Below, one piece after another: positions 1 through 8,961 of a DNA stretch of 43,749 nt. The translations under genes and the position numbers were made by a program. The stretch is from Campylobacter concisus (GTDB taxonomy: Bacteria > Campylobacterota > Campylobacteria > Campylobacterales > Campylobacteraceae), in NCBI RefSeq assembly GCF_002913745.1, contig NZ_PPCG01000051.1, positions 1 to 43,749 on the forward strand. Reading direction: 5' to 3'. The number at the start of each line of letters is the position of its first letter. The stretch's first letter is position 1. Below the pieces are notes generated by a model that saw only the letters and a list, made by a program, of their open reading frames with translations, was not told the origin of the DNA and ran no database searches.

Positions 1-660
1 ATCGCCACTAAATTTATAGCTCTCATTTTTGCCATTTATCACTACATCAGCACTTAGACTAACACCACTAAGCTCTTTAAACCAAAACTCATCTTTTTGC
101 AAGCTAAAGCCAACAAGAGCAGGGGCAGGCATTGAGAGTTCAAGGCCAAATTCGCTAGCTATCTTGTAGCCAACATCGCTTGCGCCAAGGGCTTTGTAGC
201 TTAGTCCGCCACTTGCGATGACTAAATTTTTGGCTATAAATTTCTCATCTTTTGTCAAAATTTCAAAAATTTCATCTACTTTTTTAGCGCCAAGAACCTC
301 TTTGTTATAAAAAATATCTGCATTTTGCCTTTTTAAAAGCACGCTCAAAACGCTCTTTGCACCGCTATCACAGAAAAATTGATTTTGCTTTTGCTCGCTA
401 AATTTAAGCTCACTAAAAAATTTCAAAACCTGATCAAAGCTTAGCACTTTTAAAATTTGCTCTATAAATTTCTGCTCGCCAAGGTAGTTTTTAGCGCTTA
501 CAAAGCGGTTTGTGATGTTGCATCTGCCGCCTCCGCTTGCTAAGATCTTTTTGCCAGCACTGCTGTTTTTTTCTAAAATGGCAACCTTTTTGCCCTTTAA
601 ATTTGCCCCTAAAAAGAGCCCGCTAGCGCCAGCACCAACGATGATGACGTCGTAGATCAA
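1..660 (-). CDS. HI0933/BaiN-type FAD-dependent flavoprotein (partial)
   Basis: The reading frame begins at a TTG (658-660) overlapping the TGA stop of the MFS gene upstream and runs off the window, so only about the first 220 residues are seen. The N-terminus is a Rossmann dinucleotide-binding fold with VGAGASG, followed by the family signature GKKILASGGGRCNITN, which is diagnostic of HI0933/YhiN/BaiN flavoproteins. These bind FAD and act as cytoplasmic oxidoreductases; the substrate is usually unknown, although BaiN reduces bile-acid intermediates in clostridia. The overlapping start suggests translational coupling to the exporter. The family is secure, the substrate is not. Confidence 0.85.
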   Translation of the reverse strand, partial: MIYDVIIVGAGASGLFLGANLKGKKVAILEKNSSAGKKILASGGGRCNITNRFVSAKNYLGEQKFIEQILKVLSFDQVLKFFSELKFSEQKQNQFFCDSGAKSVLSVLLKRQNADIFYNKEVLGAKKVDEIFEILTKDEKFIAKNLVIASGGLSYKALGASDVGYKIASEFGLELSMPAPALVGFSLQKDEFWFKELSGVSLSADVVINGKNESYKFSGD

Positions 661-1958
661 AACTTCAAGCTCTCTTTTAAAGCCGCCTCGCTTGTTAGGC
701 GGGAGTCAAATTTGATCACTTGATTTTTCTCGTTTTTATAATAATCCACCACGCCTTTTTGGCTATTTAGAAGCTCTAAATTTAAGCTCGCTTCTGGGCT
801 TAGGTAGATATTTTTAAAGATTCTAGGATCGCTCAGGCTAAATAGCAAAACAAGCCAGATCACGCAAAGCACCACGCAGATGATGGCAAGCACTTTAAAA
901 CTAAAAACGTGCATGATGTATCCGCCAAACGCGCCCCCAACGAAGCTGCCAAAGTAGCCAAATGAGTTAAAGATGCCAAGAGCGGAGCCTTTTTGTGAGG
1001 ATTTTACAAATTTTGTCGCGGTTGATTGCATGATTGGCTCGTGAAGGTTAAAACCTATAAAAAATATCGCGATGCCAACTACAAAGATAAATTTCGTAAA
1101 GCTAAGGGCAAAAATGGCGTAGGTTAGGGCAAAAAGCAATGTGCCAGCTATCAAGATGACCTTGCTAAGCCCCTTGCCATCGCCCAAAGCGCCAGCTAAC
1201 CCCATAGCCAAAAAGCCAAGCATAGCGCCAAGCGTATAGACCTTGTAAAGCTCGCTGCTCTCATAGCCATACTCTTTTACCAAAACGATCGGGATAACCA
1301 AAAATGCGATGCTTGTGAGCATCTTTTGCATGAAAGAGGTGAAATTTATGATCATGTAGTCTTTTTGCAAAAAAAGCTTGCCAAATGGCACCTTTTGGGC
1401 CTTTGCGCTAACTTTTATCTCTTTTGGCACGACGGTGTAGAGCAGCACGACGCAAAGCAAACTAAGCGCAGCGCTTAGATAAAAAAGGCTTGAAAGCCCG
1501 TAGTCCTTGGCAAGAAGTGGTCCAAGCACCATAGAAAGCGTAAAACTAAGCCCTATAAAAGCGCCCATTATAGCCATAGCTTTTGAGCGGTTTTCTTCAG
1601 CCACAAAGTCGCTTATCATTGCTGTTGCCACAGCTCCCACAGCTCCCACACCTTGTAAAAATCTACCAAAAAGCATCGTGTAAATTTCACTTGCCAGCGC
1701 GCAGACGATAGAGCCAGCCACAAATATCAAAAGCCCGATGGTTAGGGCTTTTTTGCGGCCGATCTTATCGGAGAGAGCGCCAAAAGGCACTTGAAATATC
1801 ATCTGTGAGATCGCATAGACTCCTACTATTAGCCCCACTAAAAATTCATTTGCGCCCTCTAAATTTAGGGCGTAGAGGCTAAGTACTGGCAAGACTATGA
1901 AAAGTCCAAAAAATCTGCTAGCTACGATAAAAGATAGTGGCAAAACGCTTTTTAACAT
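657..1958 (-). CDS. MFS exporter, YajR-like (DHA1 type)
   Basis: A 433-residue inner-membrane protein with about 12 predicted hydrophobic segments. Motif A is clear between TM2 and TM3 (GALSDKIGRKKAL), and the region LPVLSLYALNLEGANEFLVG followed by FQVPFG closely resembles E. coli YajR. The C-terminal tail after the last TM (about residues 380-433) is hydrophilic and could correspond to the small cytosolic YAM domain of YajR; this is a guess from position and length. It probably works as a proton-driven exporter of unknown substrate. Its stop overlaps the start of the flavoprotein gene. Confidence 0.85.
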   Translation of the reverse strand: MLKSVLPLSFIVASRFFGLFIVLPVLSLYALNLEGANEFLVGLIVGVYAISQMIFQVPFGALSDKIGRKKALTIGLLIFVAGSIVCALASEIYTMLFGRFLQGVGAVGAVATAMISDFVAEENRSKAMAIMGAFIGLSFTLSMVLGPLLAKDYGLSSLFYLSAALSLLCVVLLYTVVPKEIKVSAKAQKVPFGKLFLQKDYMIINFTSFMQKMLTSIAFLVIPIVLVKEYGYESSELYKVYTLGAMLGFLAMGLAGALGDGKGLSKVILIAGTLLFALTYAIFALSFTKFIFVVGIAIFFIGFNLHEPIMQSTATKFVKSSQKGSALGIFNSFGYFGSFVGGAFGGYIMHVFSFKVLAIICVVLCVIWLVLLFSLSDPRIFKNIYLSPEASLNLELLNSQKGVVDYYKNEKNQVIKFDSRLTSEAALKESLKF

Positions 1959-2038
1959 AAATTTTCCCTTATTTTTAAAAGGACTAAGTTTATCATTTTA
2001 ACACTAATTTAAATTTAAAAATTTAATCTATTTTTTTG

Positions 2039-2044
2039 TAAAAT
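2039..2044 (+). promoter_or_regulatory. Candidate sigma70 -10 box of rdgB
   Basis: TAAAAT preceded by TG and a T-rich run, as in Campylobacter housekeeping promoters that lack a strong -35. It lies 27 bp before the rdgB ATG, with AAGGAG at 2058-2063 as the ribosome-binding site. Confidence 0.55.
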
Positions 2045-2070
2045 ACGCCCAAAAATCAAGGAGTTTTGCG

Positions 2071-2712
2071 ATGAAAATCGTGCTTGCGACATCAAATTTA
2101 GACAAAGTAAAAGAGATAAAAGAGTTTTTAAAAGGCTATGAAATTTACGCTTTAAGCGAGGTTGTAAAGCCATTTGAGATCGTTGAAGATGGCAGCACTT
2201 TTCAGCAAAATGCGCTCATAAAGTCAAAAGCTGTCTTTGCAAAGCTTAAAGAGCTTGGGCTTGAGGACGAATTTGTCTCACTTAGCGATGATAGCGGCAT
2301 CAGCGTTGATGCACTTGGTGGCGAGCCAGGGATCTACTCAGCACGCTATTTTGACCTTGATGAAAATGACAAAGTGTGCGGCAAAAACGCAAATGACGCA
2401 AATAACAGAGCAAAGCTAATTAGCAAGCTAAAGGCGCTAAATTTAAAGAGCTCACCAGCTCACTACACCGCCTGTATCGCCATTAGCTCGAAATTTGGCG
2501 ACTATACGACGCATGGCTTTATGTATGGCAAAGCGATAGACGAGGAGCGCGGCACAAACGGTTTTGGCTACGACGCACTCTTTATACCAGATGGCTTTAC
2601 AAAGACGCTTGGCGAGCTAGATAACGAGACAAAGCTTAAAATTTCTCACCGCTCAAAGGGGCTGGAGCTTGCAAATTTCGCACTAAAAAGTCTAAAGAAA
2701 AACTACAAATAA
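2071..2712 (+). CDS. rdgB: dITP/XTP pyrophosphatase (Ham1/RdgB family)
   Basis: A 213-residue protein matching the whole length of the family. The N-terminal ATSNLDKVKEIK motif binds the nucleotide triphosphate, SLSDDSGISVDALGGEPGIYSAR carries the catalytic/metal-binding acidic residues, and GFGYDALF and SHRSKGL complete the Ham1 signature. It hydrolyses dITP, XTP and related deaminated purine nucleotides to monophosphates in the cytoplasm, keeping them out of DNA. The start is fixed by AAGGAG seven bases upstream. The broken TPR-type gene follows 9 bp later in the same direction. Confidence 0.95.
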   Translation: MKIVLATSNLDKVKEIKEFLKGYEIYALSEVVKPFEIVEDGSTFQQNALIKSKAVFAKLKELGLEDEFVSLSDDSGISVDALGGEPGIYSARYFDLDENDKVCGKNANDANNRAKLISKLKALNLKSSPAHYTACIAISSKFGDYTTHGFMYGKAIDEERGTNGFGYDALFIPDGFTKTLGELDNETKLKISHRSKGLELANFALKSLKKNYK

Positions 2713-2721
2713 GCTATTTTT

Positions 2722-3381
2722 ATGAAGAAAATTTTACTTTTTATATTTCTTGCTTTTGGCATTTTGGTGGCGAGCGAGTATAGGGCGCTTGAAGATAAAA
2801 GCATAGTTTATAAAGATGAAAATGGCAATGGAAAGATCGACTACATCGCACTTTTTAAGGCAACGGACGAGCTATTTATCTATGCAAAAGCATATCCTTT
2901 GAAATTTAAAGATTAGCAGCAAAAGAAGGCGGCGTTTAGTGATCTTTTAAAGGTGGAGAGAATTTTTGACTTTATGGAGGAAGAGGGCTTTAGCAAGAGT
3001 CTGGGCGGGCAAGAAGGTGAGTATTTTAAAATTTGCCAAGCTAGGATACACGTGATGAAGCACAACTTTGATGCGCAGGGCGAGGCTAAAAAGGCGGATA
3101 AAATTTATGGTGAGCTTATAAATTTGATGCCAAATAATGGGGAAATTTATGCTGAATTTGCTGATTTTTTAGCAAATTCTAACCGCTTAGACCTAGCAGA
3201 GCAAAACTATGATAAAGCTCTAAATTTAGGTGTAAAAAGGGCAAATTTAGGCCTTGCGCTAGTAAAGCTTGCTAGGATGGATCAAAAAGGCGCGCTGCCA
3301 CACTTAGAAGAGTATCTAAAAAGCTACGCAGACGATGAGTTTGCCAAGATGCTAGCAAGCTCTATAAAAGAGGCACGCTAA
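2722..3381 (+). pseudogene. Exported TPR-type protein interrupted by an in-frame amber codon
   Basis: Two open stretches lie in the same frame and are separated only by TAG at 2914-2916. Together they encode about 219 codons: a signal peptide (MKKILLFIFLAFGILVAS), a short segment with an EF-hand-like loop (DENGNGKIDY), and, after the stop, TPR-like helices with the pattern LAEQNYDKALNLG. The codons flanking the stop (CAG CAA AAG AAG follow) suggest a single CAG-to-TAG change. A GTG at 2953 could restart translation, but that product would lack the signal peptide. Function unknown. It could also be a sequencing error or a strain-specific null allele. Confidence 0.7.
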
Positions 3382-3391
3382 AGGTAGAGCC

Positions 3392-4114
3392 CTAGTTAAG
3401 CTCCTTTAGTCCTTTGCTGGCTCGCTCCAAAAGACCCAGCGCGCGAGGGTTTTGCTCCTTGCCTTTTAAAATTTCAAGTACTTCTTTGCAGTTTTTGGCG
3501 GCTTCGTCCTTTTGCTCAAGCTTTGCTAGGTCGTTAGCGACTTCTATTAACAGCTCTGATCGCACAAGCTCGTTGCTACTTAACTCTGGCGTGATATCAA
3601 GTAAATTTAACGCTAAAATATGCCTGTCGTAGGCTTTTGCAAAGTCATTTTTCATGTAGTAGGTGCTGCCGATGGACTTTATGCAAAGCAGCTCGTCACG
3701 CATCGGCGTATTTGAGTTGGTGTCATAAATTTTTTGAGCTTCATAAAAGCTAGCAAGCGCCTCGTCGTATTTGCCTAGCGCCTTTTTTACTGCGCCTATG
3801 TTTTGATAAGAGCGAGCTAGTAGCAGTTTGTCACTAACGTTTGCCGCGAGCTCTAGGGCTTTTTGCGAGAGCTCTAGTGCCTTTTGAGGCTCTTTATTTA
3901 CTAGGCAGATGCTGGCGCCATTTATGAGTGAAGTGATCGCCTGCTCGGTGTTGCCCTCCTTTAAGCAGACATCAGTCGCTTGCTCGGCTAAATTTATGGC
4001 TCTCTCTAAATTTCTATCACTTTTATAAAACTCATTTACGCTCTCTTGCACTAGCTCATCGCAGCTACTTGCAAAGAGGCAAATAGGCGCTAAAAATGGC
4101 AAAATTTTCTTCAT
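3392..4114 (-). CDS. Secreted tetratricopeptide-repeat protein
   Basis: A 240-residue protein with a short signal peptide (MKKILPFLAPICLFASS) followed almost entirely by paired amphipathic helices of TPR type, for example LLLARSYQNIGAVKKALGKYDEALASFYEAQKIY near residues 97-130. A cysteine at residue 18 follows the hydrophobic core, but the ASSC context is a weak lipobox, so lipidation is uncertain. TPR proteins of this sort usually scaffold protein complexes in the periplasm. It converges with the broken TPR-type gene to its left, leaving only 10 bp between the stops. Specific role unknown. Confidence 0.75.
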   Translation of the reverse strand: MKKILPFLAPICLFASSCDELVQESVNEFYKSDRNLERAINLAEQATDVCLKEGNTEQAITSLINGASICLVNKEPQKALELSQKALELAANVSDKLLLARSYQNIGAVKKALGKYDEALASFYEAQKIYDTNSNTPMRDELLCIKSIGSTYYMKNDFAKAYDRHILALNLLDITPELSSNELVRSELLIEVANDLAKLEQKDEAAKNCKEVLEILKGKEQNPRALGLLERASKGLKELN

Positions 4115-4177
4115 CTTTTCTCCTTTAAAATTTGGCCCATTTTACCTTTTGAAGCTAGAAATTTATATTAACTTTGC

Positions 4178-4183
4178 TAAAAT
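4178..4183 (+). promoter_or_regulatory. Candidate -10 box of the carboxyspermidine dehydrogenase gene
   Basis: TAAAAT with an upstream TTTGC extension, 25 bp before the ATG and followed by AAGGAG at the proper distance. Confidence 0.5.
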
Positions 4184-4207
4184 CACTAAAATTTTAAGGA
4201 GCCAAAA

Positions 4208-5419
4208 ATGTCAAATATCTTAATCATCGGAGCAGGTGGCGTTAGCCAAGTCGCAACCGTAAAATGTGCGATGAACTCGGACGTTTTTACAAATATCACC
4301 CTAGCAAGCCGCACAAAAAGCAAGTGCGACGCGATCGCTAAATTGATAAAAGATCGCCTTGGCGTGCAGATAAATACCGCGCAAATCGACGCTGACGACA
4401 CAGCGGCCGTGGTGGAGCTCATTAAGCAAACAAAGGCTGATCTGCTTCTAAACGTCGCGCTGCCGTATCAAGACCTAACCCTTATGGACGCTTGCATAAA
4501 GGCTGGCATACCTTACATCGACACCGCAAACTACGAGCACCCAGACACCGCAAAATTTGAGTATAAGCTTCAGTGGGCGAAGGATGGTGACTTCAAAAAC
4601 GCTGGCACCATGGCGCTTCTTGGCTCTGGCTTTGACCCAGGCGTGACAAACGTATTTTGCGCCTATGCACAGCAAAATTTATTTGACGAGATCCACGAGA
4701 TCGACATCCTAGACTGCAACGCTGGAGATCACGGATATCCATTTGCGACAAATTTCAACCCAGAGATAAATTTACGTGAAGTTAGCGCAAATGGGCGTTA
4801 CTGGGAGGCTGGCAAGTGGATCGAGACAAAGCCTATGCAGATCATGTTTAAGTGGGACTACCCAAAAGTTGGCGTAAAAGACAGCTATCTGCTCTATCAC
4901 GAGGAGCTAGAGAGCCTAGTAAAAAACATCAAAGGACTAAAGAGAATTCGCTTTTTCATGACCTTTGGACAAAGCTACCTAACCCACATGAAGTGCCTAG
5001 AAAACGTCGGCATGCTACGCATCGACGAGGTCGAGCATAACGGCATGAAAATCGTGCCTATCCAGTTTTTAAAGACGCTTCTGCCTGACCCTGCAAGCCT
5101 TGGCCCTCGCACAAAAGGTAAAACAAACATCGGCTGCGTGATACGTGGGCTCAAAGACGGCAAAGAGCGCCAAGTCTATATCTACAACGTCTGCGACCAC
5201 GAGGCTTGCTACGCCGAGACAGGCGCGCAGGCTGTTAGCTACACCACAGGCGTGCCAGCGATGATCGGCTCGCTAATGGTCGCAAAAGGTATCTGGAGCG
5301 GAAAAGGCGTCTTTAACATGGAGAATTTTGACGCAAAACCTTTCATGGACGAGCTAAATAAGCAGGGGTTGCCGTGGGAGGTAATAGAAATGAAGCCAGG
5401 TGAAAGATACGAAGTTTAA
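4208..5419 (+). CDS. Carboxyspermidine/carboxynorspermidine dehydrogenase (Lys1/saccharopine dehydrogenase family)
   Basis: A 403-residue protein with an N-terminal Rossmann fold (ILIIGAGGVSQV, residues 4-15), the saccharopine-dehydrogenase-like central domain (ALLGSGFDPGVTNVF) and a long C-terminal domain with HEACYAETGAQAVSYTTGVPA. In C. jejuni the homologue condenses putrescine with aspartate semialdehyde in an NADPH-dependent step, making carboxyspermidine that is then decarboxylated to spermidine. The decarboxylase is not in this window. Length and motifs match the polyamine branch better than lysine saccharopine dehydrogenase. Preceded by its own promoter and AAGGAG; it looks monocistronic. 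Confidence 0.88.
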   Translation: MSNILIIGAGGVSQVATVKCAMNSDVFTNITLASRTKSKCDAIAKLIKDRLGVQINTAQIDADDTAAVVELIKQTKADLLLNVALPYQDLTLMDACIKAGIPYIDTANYEHPDTAKFEYKLQWAKDGDFKNAGTMALLGSGFDPGVTNVFCAYAQQNLFDEIHEIDILDCNAGDHGYPFATNFNPEINLREVSANGRYWEAGKWIETKPMQIMFKWDYPKVGVKDSYLLYHEELESLVKNIKGLKRIRFFMTFGQSYLTHMKCLENVGMLRIDEVEHNGMKIVPIQFLKTLLPDPASLGPRTKGKTNIGCVIRGLKDGKERQVYIYNVCDHEACYAETGAQAVSYTTGVPAMIGSLMVAKGIWSGKGVFNMENFDAKPFMDELNKQGLPWEVIEMKPGERYEV

Positions 5420-5463
5420 ATTTTAGACTTATTAGGATTGTCTTTTTCTACTTATACTTTGTT

Positions 5464-5522
5464 GAAATTCGATTTTTAATGCTCACGTATCACATATACG
5501 CTCCGCTTAAAAATCGAATTTC
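5464..5522. repeat. 16-bp inverted repeat (large hairpin)
   Basis: GAAATTCGATTTTTAA at 5464-5479 is the exact reverse complement of 5507-5522, with a 27-nt spacer. It lies about 45 bp past the stop of the carboxyspermidine dehydrogenase gene and could end its transcript. The right arm also forms part of the 45-bp direct repeat. Confidence 0.75.
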
Positions 5523-5542
5523 GCCTCGTCTAAGCGAAAAAT
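5498..5542. repeat. 45-bp direct repeat, copy 1
   Basis: It starts ACGCTCCGCTTAAAAATCG and ends AAGCGAAAAAT. It differs from copy 2 (5731-5775) at a single position (C versus T in the GCCTCGTC/GCCTTGTC segment). Non-coding; may belong to a dispersed Campylobacter intergenic repeat family. Confidence 0.85.
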
Positions 5543-5730
5543 CCTGCACCTGAATTTATTAAATTTAACCATTATGTAGATCGTCTTTGCTTCACAATAG
5601 CGTGTAGAAGTCTAGCCTTGAAGCGAAATTTACTTCTTCTGTTTAGTTGCGAGTGAAGCGAAGTAGAAAACATTTAAATTCATCTCACGATACTTCATCA
5701 AAGACTTTGTGACATTTAAATTTTAATAAC

Positions 5731-5775
5731 ACGCTCCGCTTAAAAATCGAATTTCGCCTTGTCTAAGCGAAAAAT
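5731..5775. repeat. 45-bp direct repeat, copy 2
   Basis: Matches copy 1 at 44 of 45 positions, 233 bp downstream. Unlike copy 1 it has no partnering inverted arm nearby. Confidence 0.85.
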
Positions 5776-6060
5776 ACTTCGCCTGAGTTCTATTAAATTT
5801 TATTTTGCTCGGTCATTACCAGATTGACAGCTCTTGCCTCAAAATTTAAAACCATCTCGTCTAGATAAAAGTCACTTTGCCTAATTTTTGCCTTTAAATT
5901 TAAACCTCTTCGCCAAACAAAACCTTGATAATTTACCTCACTTCACCAAAGCAAATTTTCTAAATTTACGCCCAAAGCTAGTTTTGGGCGCTTGTTGCTG
6001 CCAATTTATAAATTTATGTTATATTCACGAAATCTTAATCGCAGCTAAAAAGGGGGAATC

Positions 6061-7227
6061 TTGCAATTAACAAAAACATCTATCTGGTTTTTAGTCATTC
6101 TAAGCGGTCTAATGGCCTGCACCTCGCTATCAACGGATGTCTATCTGCCTGCCATGCCTACGATGGAGCGACAGCTTCATGGCGATGCGGAGCTAACGAT
6201 CACTGGCTTTTTGATCGGTTTTGCCATCGCACAGCTCGTTTGGGGGCCTATTAGCGACAGAATAGGGCGAAAACTTCCGCTATTTATCGGTATGGCGCTC
6301 TTTGTCGTTGGCTCCATCGGATGTGCCATGTCACAAAGCATGAGCGAAGTGATAATCTGGCGTATCTTTCAAGCCGCAGGCGCGTGCGTGGGACCTATGC
6401 TTAGCCGTGCGATGATCAGCGATGTTTTTGAAAATAGCGAAGCTGCAAAGATGCTTTCAAACTTAGTCATCATCATGGCTGCAGCTCCTATCATAGGGCC
6501 GCTACTTGGTGGCGCATTACTAGAGATTGGCACTTGGCACTGGATATTTTGGCTAATGGTAGCTGCAAGTGCTTTTTTGTTTATCCTTATCTTCTTCTTG
6601 CCAGAGACGTTGCCACAGCAGAAGCGCTCAAAAGAGCCGATGATAAACTCATTTAAGAGCTATTTTGTGCTTATAAAAGATGCTAAATTTATGAAATACA
6701 CTCTAAGTGTAACTTTCTTTTACATCGCAGCATACGCCTTTATCACGGGATCGTCATTTGTTTATATAGATTATTTTGGCATACCGAGCAAGTACTATGG
6801 CTTTTTGTTTGGCGTAAATATACTTGGTGTGGCGGCGCTTAGTTTTTTAAACAAGAGCTTGGTCAATAAATTTAGCCTAAATTCGCTTCTTATCACCTCA
6901 AGCACAGTCGCTTTTGTCGCTGCGGCTTTGCTTTTAGCGCTTACATTTTTTGGTATCGCTGGAGTTTGGGGCGTTATCATACCTATGTTTTTCGTCTTTA
7001 GTATGAACGGTATCATCGCCTCTTGCTCAAACGCAGCCGCTCTTAATCAAGTACCTCAAGAGATGAAAGGCAGAGCAAATGCTCTCATTGGCTCACTGCA
7101 ATATGGAAGCGGTATCGTCTCATCAGCCATGCTAGCACTCTTTGCGACCACGACGCCACTTATCATGTCAGCCATCATCTTTGTCTTTATATTTTTGTGC
7201 TGGCTAGCTGCCTATCTAAACAAATAA
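6061..7227 (+). CDS. Bcr/CflA-type multidrug MFS exporter
   Basis: A 388-residue protein with 12 predicted TM segments. The start is TTG, supported by the strong AGGGGG tract a few bases upstream and by the fit of the first TM. The family-specific STDVYLPAMP motif follows TM1, motif A is GPISDRIGRKLPLF, and GPLLGGALLE in TM5 is the antiporter motif C region typical of 12-TM drug:H+ antiporters of the Bcr/CflA group (bicyclomycin, chloramphenicol and similar). Actual substrate unknown. It stands alone, between the repeat-rich stretch and rmuC. Confidence 0.88.
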   Translation: MQLTKTSIWFLVILSGLMACTSLSTDVYLPAMPTMERQLHGDAELTITGFLIGFAIAQLVWGPISDRIGRKLPLFIGMALFVVGSIGCAMSQSMSEVIIWRIFQAAGACVGPMLSRAMISDVFENSEAAKMLSNLVIIMAAAPIIGPLLGGALLEIGTWHWIFWLMVAASAFLFILIFFLPETLPQQKRSKEPMINSFKSYFVLIKDAKFMKYTLSVTFFYIAAYAFITGSSFVYIDYFGIPSKYYGFLFGVNILGVAALSFLNKSLVNKFSLNSLLITSSTVAFVAAALLLALTFFGIAGVWGVIIPMFFVFSMNGIIASCSNAAALNQVPQEMKGRANALIGSLQYGSGIVSSAMLALFATTTPLIMSAIIFVFIFLCWLAAYLNK

Positions 7228-7234
7228 ACTATCA

Positions 7235-7254
7235 AAAGGGCTTAAATGCCCTTT
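7235..7254 (+). terminator. Hairpin after the Bcr-like gene
   Basis: AAAGGGC (7235-7241) pairs with GCCCTTT (7248-7254) across a 6-nt loop. The following tract is only moderately T-rich, so it may be a weak terminator. Confidence 0.5.
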
Positions 7255-7274
7255 AAATTTAAAGCTATTTCACC

Positions 7275-7280
7275 TATAAT
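7275..7280 (+). promoter_or_regulatory. -10 box of rmuC
   Basis: A perfect TATAAT 27 bp before the GTG start of rmuC, with AAAAGGA as the ribosome-binding site. Confidence 0.6.
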
Positions 7281-7307
7281 AAAGCCAAAATTTAAAAGGA
7301 AATTTCA

Positions 7308-8852
7308 GTGCTAACGATAGAAAATTTATATATTTTAGTGGCAGCTCTTGCGCTTGTGTGCGTGATACTAACAGCTTTTTTGATAAGTGCAAATTTGAAA
7401 AATGCAAAACAAAGAGAAGCTTTAGAAAATTTACAAGATGAGCTAAAAGATAGCGAGCGGCTAAATATCGAGCAAAGAGCAAAGCTTGAAGCAAGTAGCG
7501 ACAAGATAGATGAGCTAGCTAAAAATTTAGACGAGTATAAAATTTCGCTCAGACAAAAAGATGAAAAAGAGGACGAGCTAGAGCGCGAGTTAAGGTGCCT
7601 AAACGAGGAGCTTGGCAGCCAGACAAAGATGGCTGAGATGGCAAAGTCGCTATCTTTAAATTTACAAAGCGAGCTTGGCGCAAAAGAGGACGAGCTAAGA
7701 AGATCAAACGAGAGTGAAAATGAGCTAAAACGCGCTATCGTCGCACTAAAAAGCGAGATCGAAGCCAAAGAGAACATCCTAAGATCGCAAGAAGAGAATT
7801 TAAAAAAGGTAAAAAACGAGCTAAATTTAGAGTTTGCAAACCTTGCAAATAAGATATTTGAAGAAAAAAGTGCAAATTTCTCAAAAAACAGCAAAGAGTC
7901 GCTTGAGCTCTTGCTAACGCCACTTGGCGAGAAGATAACAAGCTTTGAAAAGAGGGTAAATGACGCCCACAGCGACTCGCAAAAGAGCGCAGGCGAGCTT
8001 AGTGCGCAGCTAAAAGAGGTGGTCGAGCTTGGCAAAAATATGTCAAAAGAGGCAAACTCGCTAAGCACGGCACTAAAAGGCAGCAACAAGGTCCTTGGCA
8101 ACTGGGGCGAGATGCAGCTTGAGCGCACACTGGAGGCTGCTGGGCTAGAAAAAGGCACGCACTACGAAACACAAGAGAGTTTTGACGTTAGCGGCAAGAA
8201 GCTCATACCTGACTTTGTCATAAATTTCCCAGACGACAAACAGATGATAATAGACAGCAAGGTCTCACTCCACGCCTATGAAAAAGCAGTCGCGGCGGCT
8301 GACCCAGCGCAGAGCAAGCTAGCTCTTGGCGAGCACATCGCCTCAATAAAAAAACACATCGACGAGCTAGCTAAAAAAGACTACTCGTCGCTTGTGAAAA
8401 GCCCTGATTTCGTGCTGATGTTTGTGCCAGTTGAGCCGGCATTTTTGGAGGCTTTGAAATTTGATCCAAATTTATTTAACTACGGCTATGAGAAAAAAGT
8501 GGTGCTAGTCTCGCACACGACGCTCATGCCGCTACTTCGCGTGGTGGCAAATTTATGGCGCATGGAGCATGGCAACAAAGAGGCAAAAGAGATATTAAAG
8601 AGTGCAAATGAAATTTATGAGAAATTTTGCACCGTCGCTGAGAAGCTAAATAGGCTTGGAAACTCGGTGAGATCGGTAAATGATAACTTCAATGAGGTAG
8701 TTAAGAGCGTGAGCGGACAAGGTGGGCTTGATAGTAGGCTGGAGAAATTTAAAAAGATCGCTCTAAATCCCAAAGATACGCAGATAAAAGAGCTTGAAGC
8801 AAGACCTAGAGAGATATCAATAACTAACATTAATGTAAAAAATTATCAATGA
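7308..8852 (+). CDS. rmuC: DNA recombination protein RmuC
   Basis: A 514-residue protein starting at GTG behind AAAAGGA. Residues 1-25 form a membrane anchor, residues about 30-190 are a long charged coiled coil (repeated DEL/KEDEL runs), and the rest is the RmuC nuclease-like domain with GNWGEMQLERTLEAAGL, PDFVINFPDD, IIDSKVSLHAYEKA and MFVPVEPAF, all conserved in the family. The core has PD-(D/E)XK-like character. RmuC limits DNA inversions between short inverted repeats in E. coli. Confident family call; cellular role inferred from E. coli. Confidence 0.93.
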   Translation: MLTIENLYILVAALALVCVILTAFLISANLKNAKQREALENLQDELKDSERLNIEQRAKLEASSDKIDELAKNLDEYKISLRQKDEKEDELERELRCLNEELGSQTKMAEMAKSLSLNLQSELGAKEDELRRSNESENELKRAIVALKSEIEAKENILRSQEENLKKVKNELNLEFANLANKIFEEKSANFSKNSKESLELLLTPLGEKITSFEKRVNDAHSDSQKSAGELSAQLKEVVELGKNMSKEANSLSTALKGSNKVLGNWGEMQLERTLEAAGLEKGTHYETQESFDVSGKKLIPDFVINFPDDKQMIIDSKVSLHAYEKAVAAADPAQSKLALGEHIASIKKHIDELAKKDYSSLVKSPDFVLMFVPVEPAFLEALKFDPNLFNYGYEKKVVLVSHTTLMPLLRVVANLWRMEHGNKEAKEILKSANEIYEKFCTVAEKLNRLGNSVRSVNDNFNEVVKSVSGQGGLDSRLEKFKKIALNPKDTQIKELEARPREISITNINVKNYQ

Positions 8853-8961
8853 TAAAACTTACAGCCACTATTAATTTTGTATTTATATTAATTTTTATTC
8901 GAGTACTTATGGCATGAAAATGTGTATGACTGCTTATTTTGATGCCTATGTTTAAAATTTA

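Larger units (their letters stand above)
5420..6060. other. Gene-free stretch with repeats upstream of the bcr-like gene
   Basis: No convincing reading frame was found on either strand; frames present are short and lack ribosome-binding sites. The stretch contains a 45-bp near-perfect direct repeat, a 16-bp inverted repeat, and near the right end a -10-like TATATT (6020-6025) serving the next gene. Nothing else recognisable. Confidence 0.7.

Noticed and set aside
7292-8158. 288-codon Ser/Phe-rich frame opposite rmuC
   Set aside because: Mirror of the Lys/Glu/Leu coiled-coil codons of rmuC; no ribosome-binding site.
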